DNA of 8,744 nt from SCGC-AAA252-I15 sp043822165. GTDB taxonomy: Archaea > Altiarchaeota > Altiarchaeia > IMC4 > SCGC-AAA252-I15. The stretch lies in NCBI GenBank assembly GCA_043822165.1, contig JBDRCA010000033.1:1-8744 (forward strand), written 5' to 3'. Shown here piece by piece: positions 1-6,116 of the stretch. A model generated the notes under the pieces. The model searched no databases. It had not been told where the DNA came from and saw nothing but the letters and a program-made list of their open reading frames with translations. The position numbers were made by a program, and so were the translations under genes. Every line of letters begins with the position of its first letter. Position 1 is the first letter of the stretch.

Positions 1-2
1 TC

Positions 3-1193
3 TATTTCGGGCTTGTGTTCTTCAGCTTAAACCTTATCTCAGACTCCATAATACCGGTGAAAGAGGACCCGAGTGTTGCAAACCTTTTCGGCGAGCTTTC
101 AAGCGTCCCGCTGGCAATCTTCGTAGGCTTCGTTTTCACGGTCATAGTCCAGTCGAGTTCCGTGACCTCTGGGATCCTTGTGTTGCTTGCTGACGGAGGC
201 TTGATCAGCCTGAGCCAGGGGATACCGCTTCTCTTGGGTGCTGCGATGGGCACTACGACCACCGCCATCTTCGCATCCCACAGGATGAGCCTCCACGCAA
301 GAAGGGCCGCTGCAGCGCATTTCCTGTTCAACTTCTTTGGAGTCATCCTTTTGATCCCAGTTCTCGGCCCATTCGAATCATTTGTCGAAGGACTTGGTGG
401 CAGCAGCGGCCAGATGATTGCGAACGCGCTGACTGCGTTCAGGCTCTTTTTCCTCGTGGTCTTCCTCATCGCCTTGACGCCATTTAAGATTCTCGTCGAA
501 AAACTCGTTAAGGGAACTGAAGAGGAGATACTGTTCAAGACCAAACACCTGAGCGAAAAACTGCCTCTTGATAAGACTGTCTTTTTCGCACAGATTGAAG
601 ACGAGGTTAAACACAATTATTCAGTCACCAGAAAGCTGTTCGACGAATCATTGACGATTATCAAGACGAGCAGACAGGGAGGTTACCCGCGTGTCGTCAA
701 GTATGAGAGCCTAAACGACTTCCTCGACGAGCAGATTGAGAGTAGAATCAGAGAATACTCTCAAATGGAGCTTTCAAGAGAGGATGCGGTCCGCGCCGTG
801 CTACTGGTAAGATTGTCCAACAGCTTGGAGCGTTTGGGGGATATCGGCAAGAAACTTGGTGAGAGCGGGAAAAACCTGTTGGATTCCGGATTAAACCTAT
901 CTTCCGATTTGACTGCAGATCTTGTCGAAGTGTATGGCACATTCGCAGACAACATGGACATTTTAGGGGAATCCATCCCAAAAATAAATTCCAAAACAAT
1001 CAAGAAGATGAAGGCTAACGAAAAGAAACTGAGGGATCAGATCAGCGGAAAATACAAAAAACAGCTCGACTCCCTACAATACACGCAAGCAGACACAACC
1101 TTGATAGAGCTGCTCTCCATCATCGAGTCGGCAAGCGGGAAGGTAAGGGACATGAGAAAGCTTACTGAAGCCTACTTGAAGCAGCATGAGTGA
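3..1193 (+). CDS. Na/Pi-cotransporter family protein with C-terminal PhoU-like domain (5' partial)
   Basis: Sodium-dependent phosphate carrier-like membrane protein, NptA/PNaS family. The reading frame is open from the first full codon (base 3), so the N-terminal part, including the first transport repeat, lies outside the window; the GTG at 15 is only the first start-like codon. The 396 visible residues begin with a membrane segment (YFGLVFFSLNL). The second family repeat follows: a QSSS motif at about residues 50-53, a glycine-rich stretch ending in GTTTTA at about 83-88, then hydrophobic segments at about 103-124 and 139-160. From about residue 185 the chain is soluble, charged and helical, with E/K-rich helices like the PhoU domain that many of these carriers have at the C-terminus. 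In the family this domain is thought to regulate transport. The stop overlaps or abuts the next gene, suggesting one operon. Family assignment is firm; the direction and true substrate of transport are inferred. Confidence 0.85.
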   Translation, partial: YFGLVFFSLNLISDSIIPVKEDPSVANLFGELSSVPLAIFVGFVFTVIVQSSSVTSGILVLLADGGLISLSQGIPLLLGAAMGTTTTAIFASHRMSLHARRAAAAHFLFNFFGVILLIPVLGPFESFVEGLGGSSGQMIANALTAFRLFFLVVFLIALTPFKILVEKLVKGTEEEILFKTKHLSEKLPLDKTVFFAQIEDEVKHNYSVTRKLFDESLTIIKTSRQGGYPRVVKYESLNDFLDEQIESRIREYSQMELSREDAVRAVLLVRLSNSLERLGDIGKKLGESGKNLLDSGLNLSSDLTADLVEVYGTFADNMDILGESIPKINSKTIKKMKANEKKLRDQISGKYKKQLDSLQYTQADTTLIELLSIIESASGKVRDMRKLTEAYLKQHE

Positions 1194-1198
1194 ATAAG

Positions 1199-1642
1199 AT
1201 GGTTAAAAAGTATCTTCGAGACAGAGTCAGGTCTCATCTAGCAGAAGTGTTTAAGACGAAGACTTCCCCGCACTCTATTGCATTAGGTTTTGCTATAGGG
1301 ACGTTCATTGGAATACTTCCGACGCCGGGATTCGGCGTCCTGATGGGACTGCTGGTCATACTGGTGCATGAGAGAGTAAACAAGCTCGCCTTGTTCACTG
1401 CACTGGCGTTGTGGAATCCCTTAACGCTGGTCCTGGTTTACTGGGCAAGCTACAGGATAGGAGACGTCATCTTCGGTTCAATACCTGCTGAAAAATACAG
1501 TATAGTAATCTTAAACCACGCCTACAACTTCACCAGAAGGTTTCTTGTTGGGAACCTAGTCCTAGCAACCACAATGTCCACGTTAAGCTATTTTACCGTT
1601 AAAAAAATCGCCCGGAGATACCAGTCAAAGAAAGGTGAGTAA
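1199..1642 (+). CDS. DUF2062 domain small membrane protein
   Basis: A protein of 147 residues from ATG 1199. A GTG at 1190 would add three residues (M-N-K) and overlap the stop of the preceding gene as GTGA; neither start has a convincing ribosome binding site, and ATG is preferred by codon type. The N-terminus is basic (MVKKYLRDRVRSHL). The DUF2062 hallmark follows: SPHSIALGFAIGTFIGILP with a downstream PTPGFG, about residues 23-48. Further hydrophobic helices lie at about 46-57 and 63-83, and again near 110-130 (FLVGNLVLATTM), with a basic tail. DUF2062 proteins are membrane proteins without a settled biochemical role, and some are fused to glycosyltransferases. Tight linkage to the Na/Pi carrier suggests co-transcription and perhaps a shared membrane context. 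The gene ends 2 bases before a convergent gene. Confidence 0.85.
   Translation: MVKKYLRDRVRSHLAEVFKTKTSPHSIALGFAIGTFIGILPTPGFGVLMGLLVILVHERVNKLALFTALALWNPLTLVLVYWASYRIGDVIFGSIPAEKYSIVILNHAYNFTRRFLVGNLVLATTMSTLSYFTVKKIARRYQSKKGE
1601..1607 (-). terminator. Possible T-run terminator for the CorA-DUF5661 operon
   Basis: Seven consecutive A on the plus strand give T7 on the minus strand, 38 bases past the DUF5661 stop and inside the 3' end of the convergent DUF2062 gene, where they encode lysines. A U7 tract is the usual archaeal intrinsic termination signal, and its distance from the stop codon is suitable. No transcript evidence is available. Confidence 0.35.
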
Positions 1643-1644
1643 AC

Positions 1645-1911
1645 CTATTTCTCCCAGTATTCTTCGGCTTCCTTCTCCATCTCTTCGAGCCGGTCATAGT
1701 AGTCCGGAAACTCGAGGAGGTGGGCTAGCGCGATTTTCCCTGTCATTAACGGGTCGTCATCGGTGACGTTGGTTTGCGGCGTCCTCGATCCGTGTTCGAG
1801 CTCCACGTTCATGCCGCGCCTGAACTGGTCGACGTTGAAGCGGTCCCACTTTACACCGAGTTTTTCGCCGATTTTCTTTGCATCTTTTTCCGAAAATTTT
1901 TTCACATCCAT
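1645..1911 (-). CDS. DUF5661 family small protein
   Basis: An 88-residue soluble, acidic protein. Recognisable family blocks are EKLGVKW at about 16-22, the QFRRGMNVELEHG stretch at about 29-41, TNVTDDDP at 47-54, then GKIALAHLLEFPDYYDRL at about 58-75, and a charged helical tail (EEMEKEAEEYWEK). I recognise this pattern as DUF5661, a small family of unknown function seen in archaea, bacteria and some phages. The start is decided by a perfect AGGAGG site 5 bases upstream, embedded in the last codons of corA; the two genes overlap by 10 bases, so translation is probably coupled. No transmembrane segment or catalytic motif is visible. Linkage to a divalent-cation channel is the only functional hint. 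Confidence 0.8.
   Translation of the reverse strand: MDVKKFSEKDAKKIGEKLGVKWDRFNVDQFRRGMNVELEHGSRTPQTNVTDDDPLMTGKIALAHLLEFPDYYDRLEEMEKEAEEYWEK
1897..1902 (+). terminator. Possible T-run terminator for the Na/Pi-DUF2062 operon
   Basis: A run of six T on the plus strand, with another T5 run about ten bases earlier (1885-1889), lies some 245-260 bases past the DUF2062 stop. Archaeal RNA polymerase commonly stops at U-rich tracts without a hairpin. The plus-strand operon has only 2 bases before the convergent gene, so its terminator must lie inside that gene; this is the most T-rich place there. Position is inference only. Confidence 0.25.
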
Positions 1912-2984
1912 TTCTTCCTCCTAAAGTACATGTACATGATTAATCCGACAGACAGCATCACAGTCCAGATGGCAGGGTAACCCCAGTACCAGTTAAGCTC
2001 CGGCATGTTCAGGGGAGACGCATCAGGGTTGAAGTTCATCCCGTAGATGCCGGCGATGAATGTTAGTGGAATGAATATAGTCGCAATGATCGTCAACACC
2101 TTCATTATCTCGTTCATACGATTCGATATGCTGGAAAGATACATGTCAAGCATCCCGGACACCATGTCCCTGTACGTCTCGATCGTGTCGATAACCTGGA
2201 TTGTGTGGTCGTAGACGTCCCGTAGATAAATGTCCGTTGACTCCTGGATAAGCGGGGACTCCTGCCGTTCAAGGCCGCTTATCACCTCGCGCAGCGGCCA
2301 CACAGACTTGCGCAAAAAAATAAGCTCCCGCTTCAAGGAATAAATGTCTTGGAGCGTTTCGGGGTCGGGGTTGGATACTAGCTCTTCCTCCCTCTCCTCT
2401 ATGGTTTCCCCGAATTTTTCCAGGATTAGGAAGTAGTTGTCGACGATAGCGTCCATAAGCGAGTAAGCGAGGTAGTCTGCGCCCAGTTTTCGTATTCTTC
2501 CCTTGCCGCTTCTTATGCGTTCACGGATATTGTCGAATATGTCACCCTCCTGCTCCTGAAAAGAGATGACGAAAGTCTTGCCAAGAATCATGCTTATCTG
2601 CTCTGCGTGAACTTCCCCGTCGTCTTCGCGGACGTAGAGCATCTTTAATACTAGGAAGATGTAGTCTTCGAAGTCCTCGAGCTTGGGGCGCTGGTTCGTG
2701 TTAACAATATCTTCGAGGACAAGCGAGTGTATGCCGAAGTTTTTCCCGAGTTTCTCGATTGACTCCAGGTCATGGAGGCCGTCTATGTTAATCCATGTAA
2801 CCGTCGGCTTGTCCCTGAACTTGAAGCATTCTTCGACGGTTTTCACGTTCTTTTCAGTGAACTCCGACTCGTCGTAGTCGATTACAGTAATCTTGATTTT
2901 ATCAGACCTCTTCTTGCCGACGTGAACGAGCGTGCCCGGCGACAAACCCGCCTTCCGATAACCCTTCTTGAAAAACTTGCTCAT
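1902..2984 (-). CDS. corA: CorA-type magnesium/divalent cation transporter
   Basis: Inner-membrane pentameric channel for Mg2+ (Co2+/Ni2+ in some members). The protein has 360 residues, close to the usual 310-370. A large cytoplasmic N-terminal domain holds the conserved block SLVLEDIVNTNQRPK at about 87-101, followed by DYIFLVLKML and a long acidic helix region around 180-290 that forms the stalk. Two C-terminal membrane helices lie at about 295-314 and 335-354. The diagnostic YGMN signature sits at 314-317, just after helix 1. The external loop carries a MPEL motif (327-330), and the chain ends in a basic tail (FRRKKWM), as usual. The start at 2984 has no ribosome binding site; TATA-like boxes lie upstream, fitting a leaderless or short-leader transcript. 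It heads a two-gene operon with the DUF5661 gene, which it overlaps by 10 bases. ZntB-type zinc transport cannot be excluded from sequence, but the GMN motif and size fit CorA. Confidence 0.95.
   Translation of the reverse strand: MSKFFKKGYRKAGLSPGTLVHVGKKRSDKIKITVIDYDESEFTEKNVKTVEECFKFRDKPTVTWINIDGLHDLESIEKLGKNFGIHSLVLEDIVNTNQRPKLEDFEDYIFLVLKMLYVREDDGEVHAEQISMILGKTFVISFQEQEGDIFDNIRERIRSGKGRIRKLGADYLAYSLMDAIVDNYFLILEKFGETIEEREEELVSNPDPETLQDIYSLKRELIFLRKSVWPLREVISGLERQESPLIQESTDIYLRDVYDHTIQVIDTIETYRDMVSGMLDMYLSSISNRMNEIMKVLTIIATIFIPLTFIAGIYGMNFNPDASPLNMPELNWYWGYPAIWTVMLSVGLIMYMYFRRKKWM
1917..1922 (-). promoter_or_regulatory. Shine-Dalgarno site for the DUF5661 gene
   Basis: The minus strand reads AGGAGG-AAGAA-ATG, an ideal site and spacing. 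It lies within the last arginine and lysine codons of corA and sets the start of the coupled downstream gene. It contrasts with the site-less starts of corA, rad50 and rlmH. Confidence 0.8.
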
Positions 2985-3003
2985 TTGTCAGTTCACTAGT
3001 ACG

Positions 3004-3032
3004 TTATTTACTTTTACGGAGTATAAAATATA
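3004..3032 (-). promoter_or_regulatory. Probable corA promoter, TATA-like boxes
   Basis: Two AT-rich elements lie before corA. The stronger, TATATTTTATA on the minus strand (3022-3032), would start a transcript near 3000, giving a leader of about 15 bases. The weaker, GTAAATAA (3004-3011), lies about 24 bases from the start codon and would give a leaderless transcript. There is no ribosome binding site before corA. The same 53-base gap must also serve the divergent gene at 3038. Confidence 0.45.
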
Positions 3033-3037
3033 GGGAA

Positions 3038-3343
3038 ATGCAAAAAATCGTGCAACCTGTTAACTTGGATTCAGTATTAAAGTTCGACTGCAAACTCGGT
3101 CCCGCTCTTTCCGGGGAATTCAGGCGTCACGCCACATATCTTTCGACTGCAGGCCCTGGCGTCGAAGAGAGGATGATGCAAAGCTTGAGCATGCCCGATG
3201 AGGCGGAAGCCGCCATCAGATTCGGGGAGAAGCTTTCGGCAGGAGAGATGCGAGGGGAATACAGGAACCGGATTCTCCCATTCCTATTAAACGCCGGGGA
3301 AGGAACCAGAGAGAGACTCCACCAAGCCTGGGCAAAACCTTAA
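3038..3343 (+). CDS. Hypothetical protein, 101 residues, no recognised family
   Basis: I do not recognise this gene. It would encode a soluble protein with no signal peptide, no membrane helix and no cysteine pair (one Cys, in FDCKLGP). The first half contains a LSGEFRRHATYLSTAGPGVEERMM stretch (in two parts about residues 25-36 and 37-48), followed by several probable amphipathic helices with alternating acidic and basic residues, ending in LHQAWAKP. Support for coding comes from the ATG start, ordinary codon choice resembling its neighbours, absence of a competing long frame, and the good fit of its TAA stop between two promoter regions. It is divergent from corA and ends 43 bases before rad50, which has its own promoter-like element, so an operon with rad50 is possible but not required. 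It is not Mre11: it is far too short and lacks metallophosphoesterase motifs. Confidence 0.6.
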   Translation: MQKIVQPVNLDSVLKFDCKLGPALSGEFRRHATYLSTAGPGVEERMMQSLSMPDEAEAAIRFGEKLSAGEMRGEYRNRILPFLLNAGEGTRERLHQAWAKP

Positions 3344-3355
3344 CTTACTGTAAAG

Positions 3356-3363
3356 CTTTATTT
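3356..3363 (+). promoter_or_regulatory. TATA-like box of rad50 (leaderless type)
   Basis: CTTTATTT is centred about 27 bases before the rad50 ATG, the distance expected between an archaeal TATA box and a transcript starting at the start codon. The bases just before the ATG (TATTCTATTTTT) contain no ribosome binding site, supporting a leaderless mRNA. The T5-6 tract overlapping the box (3358-3365) could also end transcription of the gene at 3038. Confidence 0.5.
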
Positions 3364-3386
3364 TTGCTTACTCGTATTCTATTTTT

Positions 3387-5636
3387 ATGCGTTTGACTGC
3401 TCTCTCAGTGTCTAATTGGGCGTGCCACTCGGACTTGAACGTCGACTTGTCGCAAGGCCTCCAAATCGAGGGCCGAAACGGCACGGGAAAATCATCTACA
3501 CTAAAAGCCGTTCGGTTCGCGTTCGCAAAGTCTGCGGCAGGATACAAGGACAAAATCAAAAACGGAGAACGCGAAGCAGCCGTCGAACTCACTTACATTA
3601 AAGATGGAAAAACATACTGCATCAACAAGACACTGCACGTAGACAAGCCCTCGCAGGCACAGCTTACCTGCGACGGAGTAATCGTTGCCGACAACCCGTC
3701 AAACGTCGCGGAAGCGCTCAAAGACTCTCTCCCAGAGGAGATACTAGACAACCTCCTCTACGTCCCCCAAGGCGAAGTAACAGGCATAATAGACCGGCTC
3801 GGCCAGAAAGGAGGCCGCCAGGAACTCGACGCGCTCTTCGGCCTGGACAGACTCGAAAAAGTCTACAAAGCATGCACCGACAAAATAAAGGAAGCAAAAA
3901 CAAAAACCGAAGTCTACGCGGAACAGCTCGCGAAATACCCCGAAGACGCCGACAAAAAATTCGCGGAAGAAGAAAAAACACTCGCCGAGGAAGCGGGAAA
4001 ACTATCGGCCGCAAGAGAAGAAAAAAAGAAGGCCTTCGCAGAAACCGCGTCAAAACTGCTTGAAGCCGAGAAAAAAATCGGGGAACTCAAAAAAAGCAAG
4101 AAAGAACGCGATGAATTATCGGAGAAAATCAGTAAGCTTGAAGTCTCGGTCTCACAGCTTGCGGGAAAAAAGGATTCACTCACCATGCAGCTGGCAGAGA
4201 TCAGGGCCGAGAAAGCCAAACTAGAGGAAGTCTACAAACAGGCTTCCGTGCTGGAAAAATACGTCCGAATACGCGAAGTCCTCGCAGAATACAAGGCATG
4301 CGAAGAAAAGCTAGCAGCACTTGCCTCACAGCAAGACGATGCCCGGCAGGCAAGCGAGCTTGAGGAACTGGTTGCCGGCAAGGATGGTGCCGAGGAAAAT
4401 CTCGCCAAAGCCGAGGAAGAACACGGCAAACTCAACCAAGCACTAATCGAGTCCGAAGTGGAAGTCGCCAAAGCAAACGATTACCTGAAAGAGCTCTCCT
4501 CCCTTACAGGCAAGCCTAAGTGTCCGCGGTGCGGGCAGGTGCTCTCTAAGGGGCATCTCATGAACGAGATAGTTGTCTGCGAGCAGGCTGTTAAGAAGGG
4601 GATGGAGCGGATTGGGAACATTAAGGCCAGGGAGGCTGATGCGAGAAAGAGTGTGGACGCATTTAAGCGCGTGCTCGATGATGTTCGCGGCGCGCAGGTT
4701 AGGCTTAAGACATTGAAGGAGGCTTCGGCGAGGAAGCAGGCTGAACGAGATGAGGTTTCACTGCAGAGAGAGTCTCTTTCAAAGAGGCTTGGGGAGAGTG
4801 GTTACATGGGCGAGGATTTTGCCGTCGTTGAAAAGCATGTTGCGGAATACAACGGCTTGAAGGGCAAAGTCGAGGTCTTCGAGAGGAAGGTGGCCCAAGA
4901 AGGTTTGGTGGAAAAAGAGCTTGCGGGAGCCGAGGCAGAGTACGCGGGCAAGGTCAAGGAGAAGGAGGACGCCTGCCAGAAGCTTTCCTGGATATCCTTT
5001 GACCCGAAGCGCCTTGATGCCGCTGAAGCGGAGAGGGAGGTTTTTTTGAACCGCAAGTACGCGCTGGAAGGCGAAGTCAAGGAAATCGACTTTAAGCTAT
5101 CCGAAAACAAGACGAAGAAGGAGGACGTGTACGGGAAGATACAGGAGTACGCAAAAGCCAAATCAGACAGGGAGAACTCTGAGGCAAATCTTAACCTTCT
5201 CTCCCGGGCGCGCGAAGTATTCCACACCGACAAGGGACTCCCAAAGTATCTCCGAGACAAATACATAAAAGTCCTCGGGCAAACACTCACCCAATACTTT
5301 AAGCGATTCAACCAGAACCCGGCCTACCGGGAAATCTACTTCAACAAAGACTACCAGATACAAGTCAAAGCCGGAGCAGGAGAATTGTCCGTCGAACAAT
5401 TATCCGGCGGCGAGAAAGTGCAGATGGCAGTCGCCCTGCGAATCGCGCTGATAGAGATGCTCTCGCCGATAAGGCTCCTCATCCTCGACGAACCGTTCGG
5501 AAGCCTCGACGTCGAACACAGGGAACTGCTCGGAGAAACACTCAACAAGATGGCCGCCAGCTGGCAGCTCATCCTCGTCACCCACGTCCACGTCGACAGC
5601 CTACAGCTTGAATGCATGGAACTGACGGGTTACTGA
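3387..5636 (+). CDS. rad50: Rad50 DNA double-strand break repair ATPase
   Basis: Rad50 is the SMC-like ABC ATPase that works with the Mre11 nuclease to tether and process broken DNA ends. The 749 residues contain the full set of motifs: Walker A GRNGTGKS at 29-36, Q-loop YVPQGE at 125-130, a long coiled coil (about 155-372) rich in E, K and A, the zinc hook CPRC at 379-382 that dimerises two molecules through Zn2+, a return coiled coil (about 390-605), signature LSGGE at 672-676, Walker B LLILDEP at 697-703, D-loop GSLD at 705-708 and switch histidine in VTHVH at 731-735. The protein is shorter than the 850-1000 residues I expect for archaeal Rad50, the loss being in the arms. The start is preceded by a TATA-like box and no ribosome binding site. 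No mre11, herA or nurA lies beside it. Codon choice changes abruptly between about 4510 and 5150. It converges on rlmH with a 1-base gap. Confidence 0.95.
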   Translation: MRLTALSVSNWACHSDLNVDLSQGLQIEGRNGTGKSSTLKAVRFAFAKSAAGYKDKIKNGEREAAVELTYIKDGKTYCINKTLHVDKPSQAQLTCDGVIVADNPSNVAEALKDSLPEEILDNLLYVPQGEVTGIIDRLGQKGGRQELDALFGLDRLEKVYKACTDKIKEAKTKTEVYAEQLAKYPEDADKKFAEEEKTLAEEAGKLSAAREEKKKAFAETASKLLEAEKKIGELKKSKKERDELSEKISKLEVSVSQLAGKKDSLTMQLAEIRAEKAKLEEVYKQASVLEKYVRIREVLAEYKACEEKLAALASQQDDARQASELEELVAGKDGAEENLAKAEEEHGKLNQALIESEVEVAKANDYLKELSSLTGKPKCPRCGQVLSKGHLMNEIVVCEQAVKKGMERIGNIKAREADARKSVDAFKRVLDDVRGAQVRLKTLKEASARKQAERDEVSLQRESLSKRLGESGYMGEDFAVVEKHVAEYNGLKGKVEVFERKVAQEGLVEKELAGAEAEYAGKVKEKEDACQKLSWISFDPKRLDAAEAEREVFLNRKYALEGEVKEIDFKLSENKTKKEDVYGKIQEYAKAKSDRENSEANLNLLSRAREVFHTDKGLPKYLRDKYIKVLGQTLTQYFKRFNQNPAYREIYFNKDYQIQVKAGAGELSVEQLSGGEKVQMAVALRIALIEMLSPIRLLILDEPFGSLDVEHRELLGETLNKMAASWQLILVTHVHVDSLQLECMELTGY
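4521..4538 (+). other. Rad50 zinc hook coding site
   Basis: Encodes the CPRCGQ stretch at the apex of the Rad50 coiled coil (Cys379 and Cys382). In the family, two such CxxC hooks from separate Rad50 dimers share one zinc ion, joining tethered DNA ends. It lies almost exactly midway along the protein and near the 5' edge of the codon-choice switch described among the findings. Confidence 0.85.
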
Positions 5637-5637
5637 T

Positions 5638-6063
5638 TCACCTGTGGTACTGGCGGCCCCCGTTTATCATGAATGCCCGATAGATTTGCTCGACTAGTAT
5701 TAGTCTTGCCATCTCGTGGGTGAACGTCATCCGGGACAGGGATAATTTTTTGTCTGCGCGATCTAGGACTTCCCTAGAGAGGCCGTCTGGCCCCCCTATG
5801 ATGAAACACACATCCTGTGGCGCCTTCTCCATGAATTCGGCGAGCTGCGTGGACGAGGTGTCTTCGCCGTTCTCGGATAATGCGACTACGAATTCAGAGT
5901 CCTTTATGTTCGCGATTATTTTTTTGCCTTCAGCATCCGGGTTCGAGTCGGGTACTTCTACGAACTCGACCCGCCTAACGTTAAGCCTTTTCACGTACTC
6001 GGAAACCGCCTCTTTGATTGACGCATCCTTAACCTTCCCGACGCACAAAACCCTGACTTTCAT
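5638..6063 (-). CDS. rlmH: RlmH, 23S rRNA (pseudouridine-1915-N3)-methyltransferase
   Basis: SPOUT-class, SAM-dependent methyltransferase that methylates N3 of pseudouridine 1915 in helix 69 of 23S rRNA, a late step of large-subunit maturation. The 141 residues compare with about 155 in the E. coli enzyme. The N-terminus is the expected strand (MKVRVLCVGKVKD). The SAM-binding knot region shows FIIGGPDGLS at 87-96, then LSLSRMTFTHEMAR at 107-120 and LVEQIYRAFMI at 123-133. The chain ends in the typical QYHR at 138-141. Orthologues occur in most bacteria and in part of the archaea. The start has no ribosome binding site and a TATA-like box is centred 30 bases upstream. It is divergent from the restriction-modification gene and convergent with rad50, so it is probably a single-gene transcript. 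Confidence 0.93.
   Translation of the reverse strand: MKVRVLCVGKVKDASIKEAVSEYVKRLNVRRVEFVEVPDSNPDAEGKKIIANIKDSEFVVALSENGEDTSSTQLAEFMEKAPQDVCFIIGGPDGLSREVLDRADKKLSLSRMTFTHEMARLILVEQIYRAFMINGGRQYHR
5746..5751 (+). terminator. Possible T-run terminator for rad50
   Basis: A T6 tract on the plus strand lies 110 bases past the rad50 stop, within the convergent rlmH gene; a longer T7 tract is at 5919-5925. Since rad50 and rlmH stops are 1 base apart, plus-strand transcription must end inside rlmH. This is inferred from the archaeal preference for U-tract termination only. Confidence 0.25.
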
Positions 6064-6116
6064 AGGCTATAAAAACCTTAAACTCTTGATTTTAAACAAT
6101 TCTCCCAATGTTAAAT
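6064..6116. promoter_or_regulatory. Divergent promoter region between rlmH and the Type IIG gene
   Basis: This 53-base gap must serve both genes. On the minus strand, GTTTAAAAT (6089-6097) is centred 30 bases from the rlmH ATG, right for a near-leaderless transcript. Its TTTAAA core is self-complementary; read on the plus strand it is centred 24 bases from ATG 6117, close to leaderless spacing for the restriction-modification gene. A second plus-strand box, TATAAAAA (6068-6075), would start transcription near 6098 with a short leader. Neither gene has a ribosome binding site. Confidence 0.45.

Noticed and set aside
2..616. Long minus-strand open frame (about 200 codons) opposite the Na/Pi carrier
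   Set aside because: The plus strand encodes clear QSSS and GTTTT carrier motifs here. The antisense product is serine-rich and low-complexity with no family features, as expected for a mirror frame.
3022..3032. TATAAAATATA as a promoter for the plus-strand gene at 3038
   Set aside because: In the plus direction it would start transcription near 3053, inside the gene. Its spacing suits corA on the minus strand better.
3718..4219. Minus-strand frames encoding arginine- and serine-rich proteins opposite the Rad50 coiled coil
   Set aside because: They are artefacts of the A/C-rich, E/K/A-rich rad50 coding strand; composition is repetitive and no start signals are seen.
4802..5311. Minus-strand open frame of 169 codons opposite rad50
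   Set aside because: It lies in the AAG/GAG-rich part of rad50, where the antisense frame naturally avoids stops. No family features are visible and rad50 is well supported.
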